Source: Paraspadella gotoi (lineage: Eukaryota; Chaetognatha). From it: a stretch of 64,000 bases of DNA. Location: assembly GCA_051294375.1 (NCBI GenBank), contig JBJCIZ010000028.1, positions 1,115,576 to 1,179,575 on the forward strand, read 5' to 3'. Positions 51,470-61,790 of the stretch are shown here, piece after piece. The notes under the pieces are model-generated. The model saw only the letters and a list, made by a program, of their open reading frames with translations, did no database searches and was not told where the DNA came from. The position numbers and the translations under genes are program-made. Positions within the stretch are counted from its first letter, which is position 1. The number at the start of each line of letters is the position of its first letter.

Positions 51470-52290
51470 TTCGACGATCTAATTATGGCGTCAAGTCACG
51501 TGACGCGTGAGGGACGCCGCGTCATCGTTTACTGGCTGAAATACTTTTTTTTGCTAAAGAAAAAAATTGATGTAAACAGGAGACAAGCAAAAATAACGAC
51601 GCTCAGAACCACATATAAAAATAACTCTGTGGGGTCATCTCATCTCCAGCCTCCTTCAGCCAATACGACCAATGTAACGCAAAATCCCAACCGTGCCTGA
51701 CTACTACTTCCCACTTGGTTGTCAAAGAGTGACGGTACCGGTGTAGCAAGGGGCCACCATTTTGGGTCCAAACGCCAACAAGTGAGATGACAAAACCAGC
51801 TGGGCATAAGTTACTCGACTGTGGCTCCCGCCCTCAAAAAATACGAAAAATAATTTAATGATTAAACGCAATAGCAATTGAAGGCGGGAGAAAATTACCT
51901 AAACTTTTGCTTTAGGCTAAAGTAAAAGTTGTCCTTAAATCAGTATTTTTCCATTTCTACCAAGTAATGTATATTAAAATAGATATTATACACGATACGA
52001 CGATCAGATGATCTACCATGTTCATAATGCAATCAGTTTTCTAATTGGGTCAATATTAACCGGGACTTTTCTTTAAAAAGCCTGTACAATTGTATACTCA
52101 CAGTATTAGAGCTAGTCAATCAACGAGAACTGAAATTATACTAACGTTGTGATATTTAGAAACGATGGCGATATTTCAAATGTAATAATGTAAATGTTTT
52201 TAAAAAGTTAAAAGAGGAAAAAAAAACGAACTGAGAAACCAAAAGATAAAAATAAGAAATTTACGCGATTCAAAACTCATTTTCTACCTA
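51470..52290. other. Intergenic, WASHC2 upstream / COMMD8 3' flank
   Basis: 51480-51800 is moderately GC-rich and may hold the WASHC2 promoter or a decayed repeat. 51840-52270 is AT-rich. No exon is supported. Confidence 0.45.
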
Positions 52291-52293
52291 AAA

Positions 52294-52857
52294 CTACAGA
52301 GACTGAGTCAGATCCGACAATGAAGTAATCAAGCGACGGAGCTCGCACAAGTTCAGATCTAAAAGGCCCGTTTTGTCGGCCATTTTGTCGGCCATTTGGT
52401 CGGTCACTCCATCGGCGCGACGCAAGCGAAGAGAGAGGAGGGCGTGGGGCTTCGCCATCCCGACAGACTTGTCTGAGGCGAGAACCAGACAGACGGACCA
52501 ATCGAAACTTGAGAGTGAGAGAGGAGAGATAAATAGAGAGCGATCGCGGAGATTCCTCTCGAGATCGATTCGACGCCGTCGCGCGCAAGAGACGATCAGG
52601 GAATGAGGATCGTCCAGTCGTTCGTCGAGATCCACTTCTTTGTTGACACGCCCATCGACGCTCCTCGACGCCAATCGGGTGACGGCGTCGGAGAGAAGGC
52701 GCCACTCGAGGGCAGAGACGCTGGCGGCGAAGTCTTCCGGCCGCGGGGTCGTCTTCGTCGTCGTCGTCGTCTCCAACAAAAGATGGACGCATTTTCGACG
52801 AAGATCTCGTGGGACTTTAAAAAGGAGATCGAGCGACGTCGAGTCGTCGAAGGCCAT
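52294..52857 (-). CDS. COMMD8: COMM domain-containing protein 8
   Basis: Subunit of the COMMD/CCDC22/CCDC93 (CCC) complex, which works with WASH and retriever/retromer in endosomal recycling. A single exon encodes 187 residues (human COMMD8 183). The N-terminus MAFDDSTSLDLLFKVPRDLR matches the HN domain start (LQKLPAEL in the family). The COMM domain occupies the last ~70 residues: SSFDWSVCLVLASDKSVGM, PHALLSLRLRRADG, then LCELRRLITSL. FDW...SSDK...LLSLHL and the ELxxLIxSL end are COMMD8 features. A small insert repeats MADK. An overlapping frame on the same strand (52277-52792) is a shadow. Confidence 0.85.
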   Translation of the reverse strand: MAFDDSTSLDLLFKVPRDLRRKCVHLLLETTTTTKTTPRPEDFAASVSALEWRLLSDAVTRLASRSVDGRVNKEVDLDERLDDPHSLIVSCARRRRIDLERNLRDRSLFISPLSLSSFDWSVCLVLASDKSVGMAKPHALLSLRLRRADGVTDQMADKMADKTGLLDLNLCELRRLITSLSDLTQSL

Positions 52858-52871
52858 CGCCAGAAAGAGAC

Positions 52872-53500
52872 CGGGCGGTGAGGGGAAAAGGCACGCTGAC
52901 CCAGTCGCGCAACGAACAAAGAGGCACGCTGCCCGCTGTACGAAAAGGGGGACGGCGACGAATGAAGCAATCCGGCAAGACTGGCGAGTCGATTTTCAGG
53001 CTAAACTGTCCCACTTATCAAATAGGTTTCTTTTATCCCACTAAACATTAGTTTTTTATGAAACTAGTATTAATAAATATCTATGATTCTGAGGCGGGTT
53101 TAACCGACCAGCCGTTTAAACTTTAATCAAAAGTCTAAACAAAACGACATGAGAATAACTTGTTTTACTGCATTGTATCCTCTGAGAGAATTACCCTCGT
53201 TAATAAGGAAAGATAGAGCAGTCAACTTTTAATAGCATATTACTCCGTGCTGCGTTAGACAGAGAAAAAGACTTCGGCAACTGGAAATATCACATTAAAT
53301 TTGCCCGAAAATCCAAATCTCTTTTCTTTCGAGGGACGAATGGGCCGCCCCTGTTCCACGCGCTTGGCGAACAAAGAACTGGGTTCAGTTCTCAGAATGA
53401 AGAACCAAATTAAGATGTCAAATTCTTATAATAATAATATATATATAATAATAAATCCTTACAAAGGATTCGCGGATTTGGTATCCAAAGTGACTAAGAA
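52872..53500. other. Intergenic, COMMD8 upstream region
   Basis: GC-rich to about 53030 (probable COMMD8 5' UTR/promoter), then AT-rich. No exon recognised before the terminal exon of the next gene at 53511. Confidence 0.45.
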
Positions 53501-53510
53501 TAGATTCTCA

Positions 53511-54570
53511 TCAAAAGAGTCCGTATTGTTCGATGCTCCTGAGAAGAGAGAGAACATCGTAGGCGGTTTTAAATCGTTTTTGAGTTTTATAGACGACAGT
53601 TCGAGGGTCGACTGGAGGCGGAGGGAGATAGCGGTCGACGGAAGAGTTGGAGTCGTCGCCTCCTCCGTTGGATTGAGTTGAGCGAAGGTTGGAGGAGGGA
53701 GAAGAATTGGAGGAGTTTCGACCAGCGACTGGAGATTGGGTTGGGTAAGGTCTTTATTTAAATATTATTTAATACGTTTAATTATTTAATACTCGTTTTA
53801 CCAAAAGTTTTATTGTTTTTTAATTGTTTTTATCAATCTATACTTTATGAGTTCCACAATCTCATTAACACATCGCAACAATTCATATTATTCTTCTATG
53901 TTATTCGTTAATGTTGTACATTGTATAGATTAAAAACGAAAAAAATTATTAGAAAACTCTTGCTGGTTAAATCTGGAAAATGCCCAGTAGAGTTCCATTT
54001 TAAAATCTACGAATTAATGGAAAGCCTCAACCTTTTTTCTTCTTCTGCTTTTCAGAATTAATCTTTTCAAGCAGTTAATGTTGGAAGATAAATGAACAAT
54101 TGAACGTAATTAACTAATTTACCTTCTCCAACTCTTTCCGCCTCCCGCTCAGAGTCTCTATCCGGCTTCGGATTAAACCGAACCTCCGTGTAAGCGAGAA
54201 GACCGTCGTCGAGCCGCTGGTCCGGTCGCGCCGCCGCAGCCGCCGCAGCCGCCGCTTGGTCGAGCGGATCGAGCGGATCGAGCGGATCGAGCGGAGTGTT
54301 GTTGACGTCGATCACAATGACTGTTTTGTCAGAATAAGCGTCGAGTTCACGAAAGTCGACGACGTTGTGGGCGAAGAGAACCCCGTGACTCACGGGGAAG
54401 AGGCACCAGCCCATGGGGAGGCCCACGCGGCGGGTCGAGACGATGAGGTCTTCGATAGAGGCCAGGGACCAGTCCCCGGGGCCTGGAGCGGAGATGGCGG
54501 AGTTGACAATGGCATTTGACGAATATAAATTAAAATTGACAATTAAGAAGTATTGTGGCGGTATATTCAC
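53511..54570 (-). CDS. Unrecognised two-exon gene
   Basis: Exons 53511-53728 and 54123 to 54482 or 54570 join in phase (donor GAGAAG|GTAAAT, acceptor CTCCAG|TCGCTGG). If the ATG at 54570 is used, the product is about 221 residues. If the acceptor at 54483 is used, 5' exons are missing. Visible features: WSLASIEDLIVSTRRVGLPM and WCLFPVSHGVLFAHNVVDF, then DKTVIVIDVNNTPLDPLDPL with a PLD repeat, an alanine run, an acidic helix, a Ser/Asn linker, and a conserved-looking end DPRTVVYKTQKRFKTAYDVL with SLLRSIEQYGLF. The hydrophobic strands suggest a small alpha/beta domain, but I name no family. A MITE-related repeat abuts its 5' side. Confidence 0.6.
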
Positions 54571-54574
54571 ACCG

Positions 54575-54815
54575 CCTGACCTTCAACTCCATTTAGCCAA
54601 TCCCAATGGCGAACGCGGTACAACAACCGTCGGCAACCCAGTGGCATGCGGCGGCACTGAGGGTCGGAAGCCCCTAAAGCCAACAATGAGATGCCCATCC
54701 CAATAGGCATCGCTACATCACTACAAATTATTATTTACCAGTGAGATGCCCAACAATGAGATGCCCATCCCAATAGGCGTCGCTACATCACTACAAATTA
54801 TTATTTACCTGCCTG
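54575..54815. repeat. MITE-related repeat with internal duplication
   Basis: Shares gagggtcggaagcccctaaa and gatgcccatcccaatagg with the interior of the element at 39054-39237. A ~65-base part (gatgcccatcccaatagg ... tcactacaaattattattta) is tandemly duplicated. Terminal repeats are not intact. Confidence 0.7.
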
Positions 54816-55047
54816 ACAAGCGAAGTTTAATCGCGAACCCATGCACGAATCTTGGGGACAAAAGTTTTGACTCAAATTTAATTTTTGGAAAATGAATTTG
54901 AGTTCAAAGTTGAAGTTTAATTCATACTAATTCTACTAATTAGAGGCTTAAAAAAAAAAGGAAACACATTGTCAAAATAGAAAAATTTAATAAAAAACTA
55001 GAAATTTGCTCTAAGAAAGTCGTAAGTCGACTTCCCCCCCCGTTCCT

Positions 55048-56187
55048 CTACGTTTGCCCAGTTCCTCTAAACAGAGCGGGGAACCAAAAGAGTTTTTCTC
55101 GTCCCTGATCGTCGACCCAGGCGAGGCCTTCCTTGACGAGGTGATCCAGGGCACGCTTGGCCCGCTCGGGCTCCCAACCGTGAAGGCTCTGCAGCTGCCG
55201 CACGCCGACGCGGCCGCTGCCGTCCTCTGCGGCGGCGAGGACAGTCGTGTGATCGGGATTGAGTTCGCCCGGAACTGACTGGACGAGGTGACGGGTTTTG
55301 CCTTGGGCGACGGGGAGAGGGATCACGGTGAACCCGTTGCCAAGGACTTGGGGGGGGGGAGAAGGGAATGAATGGAGAAAATCGGACAAAATCTTTAAAC
55401 AAATTAATCAATACATTATACAAAGAAAGTAATAGTCCACATCAACAACAACAACAAAAAAAGTACTTGCCACCCTTATCCCCTAACCTTTCAATTTCTT
55501 GATCGCTCTCTGCACGTCGTCCATAGAGACTTCAACATCCCCAGTCTTGCTTCCCCTCGATCTCGTCTTGACGAGCCTTTCCCTCAATTCGTCGAGCCAC
55601 ATGAGGCCTCCGTTCCGCGCCGCCGTCGCCATGCAGATCTCCACGATCTGAACGTCCAACTCGTAGTAGAAATCGCCGACGCCGAGCATCTCGGACCAGA
55701 AGCCTTTGCCGGAGGCGAGAGGGTCCACTCCGACGGAGGAACACATCTCTGGAGGCCGAGACGAAGGGTTGGAGATCATTCCCTCGTTTTGGACAATTTT
55801 TTTTTTTCAACGATATCAAAAATAACCCTAATGCTGTTAAATGAAATGAAATTAAATTAATTATTTCGAACTTCAAATCAACCACGAATTTAGCTAAGCT
55901 GGAGTCCTAAACTACTCCAATTAAAATAAATAAAAGCAAAATAATAGGCTTCAAACATGATTTTGATTAATTCCAACTTCACCTTGAAACTGCGCCCGAA
56001 AGGCCGAGTTCTTCTTGATCTCATGCTTGTGCTTGGCGGCGAAATCTTGGAGATGATCCCGAAAGAGGTCAAGCTGTTTGGTTAGTTCATTGAGCTGATC
56101 CTGAGCCAGTTCGTATCCTTTCTCTTTAAATTTCGATTCGGCCAACTTCTTTTTGTTGATGGCGCCGAGACCGTGACCGCGTCTCAT
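55048..56187 (-). CDS. SNF8: ESCRT-II subunit SNF8 / VPS22
   Basis: Core of the Y-shaped ESCRT-II complex (with VPS25 and VPS36) in multivesicular-body sorting. Three exons in phase: 55983-56187, 55488-55748, 55048-55346, 254 residues (human 258). The start is MRRGHGLGAINKKKLAESKF. The helical hairpin LAQDQLNELTKQLDLFRDHL follows. Then come two winged helices: SSVGVDPLASGKGFWSEMLG, GVGDFYYELDVQIVEIC and RAIKKLK, and then LVQSVPGELNPDHTTVL, LVKEGLAWVDDQG and FWFPALF. All are at the expected positions. Introns fall between the hairpin and first winged helix and between the two winged helices. Confidence 0.96.
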
Positions 56188-56534
56188 TGTGGGCGCGGCG
56201 GTGGGGGTGGGTGAGAATAACAACAACAACGACGAAACGCAAATAAAAGATGAATAACGTTTTTTATTTCACGTTTTACTGGAGGAAAATGAAAAAGATG
56301 AAAGGAGATAAGAAATGATAAATTGACCGATTCTAAAAAAAAATGTCACAACACGAAAAAGTCAGTTTTGTGTGAGACAAACTCGAGAGAGTGAAGTGGA
56401 TTGACGATTCGTGTCATCAACAAAGACTTTATTGTCTCACTGATCCCGTCCACTTTCGACGAGGCAATCTTCAATCAAGCAAGGAGCGAGCCCAGTCGCC
56501 TTAACCAAGCAAAGGCCAACAAAAGCAATCGCCT

Positions 56535-58466
56535 TTACCAAGCGTAGGACGACGTCGTCGTCGAGGTATGACTGAGGAAAATCTTTAAAGCCAAAAGAGA
56601 AATCCCGGATGTAATAAGACTCTTGAGAAGAAGAATCGCCCAGGATGTGAGGCCGAACGCTTGAGTGATCACTTCTACGATTAGGATTCTAAAAAGGAGA
56701 GAGAGGCTTAAATTAAATCATTAATTAATTAAATAATTGTCTTTTGGGTTTATGTTTAGTCTCATTCCTTGTAGAAATTTGCTTTTGCTTACCTCTAGTT
56801 TTTAATCCTTAATCCTTGATCACAGCTACATTTTTGATCTATTAAGCTAATAACTATTATTTATTAACCCGCTACTTTTTAAATTTCCAAACTTTCTTTC
56901 AATTAAAAAAAAAAAGAGAAGATTAGCGACCTGTAAAGACTGAGTCCGAGCAGAACGAGGACGATTGGCAGGAGGGATCGAGGTTGAAGATCGTGACGAC
57001 TCCAGAGCCACACGAGCGTCGCCATGGCGACCGATTGGACGAGACTCAAGTTTGAGTCAAGACTCATTTGAACGTATTTCCAGTCGAACTCGATCCCCCG
57101 CGCGCCCACCTTAATTTGTTCATTTTAGAATTAACTATAAAGAATTGTAGTAGAGTCATTTCCAGTACATCGAGATTGATCTCCTAATCTTATTTGCATA
57201 TTGTAGCAGTTTATATTATTATTAGTATTGAAGAGACAGTAATTATTGTTATGTGTTATTGACAGACCTGACTTCGGATCAGGCTGTAGCACCGTGTTAC
57301 AGACGGGTTAAGCGCCCCGTCCCTCTTAACTGCTAGGCGACCACCGGGCTAGAACCACGAACCTTTGGGTTGGGAGGCGAATGATTTGCCTCCTGCACCA
57401 ATGGCCGCTGATGAACGGTTGGTGGATTTTAGTCCACCATAGTATCTTTGTTAGGTTCTCTTACATTGGAATATATTTTTCATTAAAGGGTTAAAAATCA
57501 AGAGAACTATAAGTAGTAGGACTGAACTATTTAGTTCAAGGTAAAGAAATAAAGATACTCACCAAAAAAAAAATGTTCTAAATACAAATGTATAAATGTT
57601 CAAATGTATAACTTTAACAATTATAACACCAAGGTTTCGTCAGAAGGTCAGGACCTTCAAAACGTAGGCAAGCCTCTAAAGAGCGACCCTCACCCAAAGT
57701 GGAATGAATCTGGTCATAATGAGCTCGGCCGTCGCCCAACCGACGCCAGCGACCAAAAACTTGATCTCCGCTTTCCCCGATGTTTTGCTCATCACCAGAT
57801 GAAGGCCAACTAAATCCACCACGTCCACCGTCGTCTGGAAAGGACAAAAAAAAATTAATACTTCATTAAAAATTAATTAATACAATTTTATTTCAGTTGA
57901 TCGACCTTAAAGAATTCTCCCTTGATATCCAAGGAGCCCGGAGGAGATTCCGATGTCGGGAAAAAAGTAGCTAAAATCATCATCTTGACTAATTGGGTGA
58001 AGAGATAAGCGCAACCTGGAAGAGAATAACTTTGCAGTTTATATGAAATACTCAATTAATTAATTATTGATCAGAGAATTCGCGAAAATTCATTTCAATA
58101 ACCACGACTCCTTCAATAAGACTACCCTGATCTACAATTTAAGCTCATTATCAAAAACAATTCATTAGGCCTAAAAAATTACGATTGAATTAATGATTGT
58201 TTTTCTCACGAAGTTGATTTATTCAGTTTTAATTGATCGATCTAGTGGCGTTTTCTGTCATATCGTTCTTGTACTTTTGAGGTAACGAAAACCAAAATAA
58301 GTTTGTTTAAATAATTGGAAGAAAAAAAGTGTAGATTTTTCGCGAGCTTACCAGCGTAGACGCATTTGTAAAAGGCGCTGTACTCTGACAAACCAGAAAA
58401 CTTGTACGTGATCAAGTAAGGGACGTAGGCGAGAGCCACGCAGTTCCCGAAATGAAAGAAAGTCAT
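56535..58466 (-). CDS. TMEM147: TMEM147
   Basis: Multi-pass ER membrane protein of the Nicalin-NOMO-TMEM147 complex, part of the multipass translocon (family knowledge). Five exons in phase: 58352-58466, 57906-58015, 57694-57834, 56931-57109, 56535-56688, 232 residues (human 224). It begins [20 protein letters not shown]. Further conserved blocks: [91 protein letters not shown], and the last helices [17 protein letters not shown]. Intron 3 hosts a solo LTR. The stop is 348 bases from the SNF8 start. Confidence 0.96.
57229..57439 (-). mobile_element. Solo LTR of the TRIM family with target-site duplication
   Basis: A 211-base inverted relative of the LTRs at 21410-21640 and 21821-22054, with TG/CA ends. 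It is flanked on both sides by TAGTAT (57223-57228 and 57440-57445). This marks a real, independent insertion in TMEM147 intron 3 and confirms the LTR boundaries of the family. Confidence 0.9.
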
Positions 58467-58756
58467 TATTTTTTTTTGTGGAATTAATTCTAAAAAAAAA
58501 ACATGTAAAAGTGGTGTATATATTTCGAACCCCGTTCAGTGACGATTGTAAAATGAGACATAAAAACCGCGACCGTCTCGCCTCTTAGCGACAAGTAATG
58601 GGAATCACGATGACATAATTGTATTATCTACTTAGTATCGAGAAGAGAGAAAAATCGTTAGATTGAGAAAAAAGGCAAAAATCTGAATAAGAATCCGGGA
58701 AGTGAGAGGGATAAGGAAGCGGGGGAAGGAACACTCAAAAAGTTGAAAAAATAAGA

Positions 58757-58820
58757 GAGAGAGAAAAGAAAAGAAAAGAAAAGAAAAGAAAAGAAAAGAA
58801 AAGAAAAGAAAAGAAAAGAC
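58757..58820. repeat. (AAAAG)n pentanucleotide microsatellite
   Basis: About 12 copies between TMEM147 and ACADVL. It generates short false frames (FLFFSFLFF) on the minus strand. Confidence 0.95.
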
Positions 58821-58989
58821 AAGACTAAATTGTAGAATGCATGAATCACTGACCAAAGCTCAAGCTTCACCAAGCCCTCGACAAAGACACTGCTCCGGCA
58901 CAAACATTGTAAAAATACTTCTTGGCTCCACAATTACTACATCTTATAAATAAATGATTAATCAAAAAAAAAAAAGTTCAATGAGCTGG

Positions 58990-61502
58990 TCAAACCCCCA
59001 AAGGGTGCGACTGCACCGTCCCCTGCGCGTCGACCACCGCCTGCGAGATCTCCTTCATCATCTTGAAGTCTTTCTCCATGGCGGATCCCGCTACTTGAGA
59101 GAGACTCGTGTTCACTCTCTCCGTCGCCAAGTCCGTCCACAGCGTCGCCATCAGCAGCTCGTGCTGCGCGGAGGCGATGTTCTTGTTGAGCGAGTGCGTA
59201 GCGCGAGAGAGAACGCAGACCGTAGCGTAAATATCTATGGCGGCTTCGGCGATCCGCTTGAGCTGAAACTGTTGATCCACGATCTTCTTGCCGTGTTTGC
59301 GGAGGAGATATTCGCAGGCGAAACCAAAGTCGTCGATAGATCGAGAGAGTTTCTTCGCCGAACCAGCGAGTTTGGAATGCACGTGATCTTGAATGGGCGG
59401 ACCCTGCCCGACGCCAAGAAGTCGGGCGGCCCGGCGCGGACCCTCTTCTTTAATGACGCCGGCGAGTTGACGCGGATCCTGCACCTTCTTCATCAGCGCC
59501 GCCAAGTGGCCACCGGAGAATTGAAGACCCGTGAGAGCGACGAAGATGCGAAGGATGTCGTTGGTTCCTTCAAAGATGCGGAAGATGCGAAGATCACGAA
59601 GACGCTTCTCCAACCCCGTCTCCGTCATGAACCCCATTCCGCCCATGATCTGAATGGCTTCGTCCACGACGAACCACGCCGCTTCCGAAGCGAACACTTT
59701 ACTGATCGCAGCCTCGATTTGATATTCCTTCGCTCCGGCGTCCATGTTGCCGGCGACGGTGTAGGCCATCGATTCCGTGGCGTACTGCGTCACCGACATC
59801 CGCGCAAATTTTTCCTGAATGGCGCCGAATTGATGAATGTGTTGCCCAAACTGGGTTCGTTGAGCCGCGAATTCAGCGGCGATGCGGATAGCGGTGCGCT
59901 GCGTGCCCGAAAGGGCGGCGCCCATCCCGAATCGTCCGTTGTTGAGGATCTGCATGGCGACTTTAAAGCCGTTGCCAGGGGCGTCGAGAACGTTCTCCAC
60001 GGGGACGGGAGTGTTGTCGAAGAAGACCTCTGTCGTGTTGGAGCATTTGATGCCCATCTTCTTGTTGGGGCTGCCGCTGGTCACGCCCCCGAAGGCACGC
60101 TCCACGATGAGAGCAGAGATTTTGTCCTGAGTCGTTCCTGTCTTTTCGTCTTTGACTGGAGTTTTGCAGAAGACTGTGAAGACGTCGGCGAATCCCCCGT
60201 TCGATATCCAAACCTGGGAAATAATGCAAAATATCTATTAGTAAATGTTTAAAAAGAAGGAGTTTTTTAATATGGAGCAAAACAAAATATCTATTAGTAA
60301 TTGTTTAAAAAGGAGTTTTTTAATATGGAGCAAAACAAAATATCTATTAGTAATTGTTTTAAAAGAAGTTTTTTAATATGGAGCAAAACAAAATATCTAT
60401 TAGTAATTGTTTAAAAAGAAGGAGTTTTTTAATATGGAGCAAAACAAAATATGTATAAATAATTGTTTAAAAAGAAGGAGTTTTTTAATATGGAGCAAAA
60501 CAAAATATCTATTAGTAATTGTTTAAAAGGAAGGAGTTTTTTAATATGGAGCAAAACAAAATATCTATTAGTAATTGTTTAAAAGGAAGGAGTTTTTTAA
60601 TATGGAGCAAAACAAAATATCTCTTAGTAATTGTTTAAAAAGAAGAAGTTTTTTTAATATGGAGCAAAACATAATTGCATTCACATTTACTAAATACAAA
60701 ATCATGCTTGTTTGGGCGAGTTTTGCAAATTTAATAAACATCAAACAAGTTATCATGCCCCCGTCTTTGGTTAGGATCTGGACGAACACATAAAACTAAT
60801 CGAAATGCCATGCCCACCTTGCTTCCTGTTCAAACATGCCATGCCCACCTTGCTCCCATTCAACACGTAATGCGTTCCTTCCGCGTTCAACTCCGCCTTC
60901 GTCTTAATCGACGAGGCATCGCTTCCGCTTCCGGGTTCCGTGAGGACAAAGGCCGCGTACTTGCGGCCAGTTGCCAAATCCGGCAAGTATTTGGCCTTTT
61001 GTTCCTTGGTGCCAAAGAGGAGAATCCCTTTGTAGCCGATGGACTGATGTGCCCCGACGACGATGGAGAGTCCGAGATCTTCGCCGCCGATGACTTCAGC
61101 CAATCGTCCGTACATCCGGTTGTTCAGTTCTAACCCTTCGTATTCGTGGGGAACTTGAAGGCCGAAGCAGCCCAGCTCCGCCAGGGAGGACATCGTCTCC
61201 GGCGGCACCGTCTCGATCTTGTCGTTGTGCAACGTGTCGTTGACTTCCACCGTCCACTTTTCTAAAGGATCAACCATCGCCGAGAGTTCTTCTCTCTCCT
61301 CGGAGGAAAGGACGGCGGGAAAAGGAAAAACTTGATCCGGTTTGAATTCCCCCTTGAAAATGTTGAACCCGAAACTGTGAGATTCTCTGGGGCCTTTGTT
61401 GTCGGGCAGCGTCGGGCGAAAGTGGCGGCGTTGGGTCGCCATGGCAACTGGAGGAGCCAATTGGCGGACGGAGAGACGGACGGAGGCCGACAAAGCCGAC
61501 AT
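58990..61502 (-). CDS. ACADVL: Very-long-chain acyl-CoA dehydrogenase
   Basis: Inner-mitochondrial-membrane flavoenzyme for the first step of long-chain fatty-acid beta-oxidation. Two exons in phase (60849-61502 and 58990-60213) give 625 residues (human 655). The N-terminus (MSALSASVRLSVRQLAPPVA, then RRHFRP) is basic and suits a mitochondrial presequence. ACAD core motifs: FVLTEPGSGSDASS, YVLNGSK|VWISNGGFADV across the splice, GITSGSPNKK-like GVTSGSPNKKMGIKCSNT, VPVENVLDAPGNGF, NNGRFGMGAALSGTQR, AIQIMGGMGFM, and RIFEGTNDILRIFVAL with the catalytic base Glu. The C-terminal ~180 residues are the VLCAD/ACAD9-specific membrane-binding domain. VLCAD is preferred over ACAD9 by the sequence around the active site. 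The exon-1 donor is duplicated. Confidence 0.96.
60225..60690. repeat. About 52-58-bp tandem repeat filling ACADVL intron 1
   Basis: Eight copies of a unit including tatctattagtaattgttt, aaaaagaaggagttttttaa and tatggagcaaaac, starting right after the exon-2 acceptor region (minus-strand order). Copies differ mainly by small indels. Confidence 0.95.
60805..60866. repeat. 31-bp duplication spanning ACADVL exon-1 donor
   Basis: atgccatgcccaccttgct occurs at 60805 and 60836. On the minus strand both copies read AGCAAG|GTGGGC. The second donor lies 31 bases into the intron, and its use would shift the frame. Confidence 0.9.
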
Positions 61503-61790
61503 TTTAGCGGAGGGGAAGGCAGGGAGAGGCCGACACCCGGCGATTATTTTAGTGAAAAAAAAAATATCCTACTTTGTTTTGATCTGAAGGAAAATAAATA
61601 ATTAGACTAAAACGATTAACAAAAGAGTAAAAAAATAAATATTGAAAACCTAGAGTCGCGAGCGACGAAAGTGCCAAACACCGGGAACTAACTAGGATCA
61701 CAACGTCTAAAATTAATTACGGGATTCACGTAACTAAGCGTCTCTATCACTTGAGTATTTCACAATTGGAGTCACAGCCCAAAAAAACTG

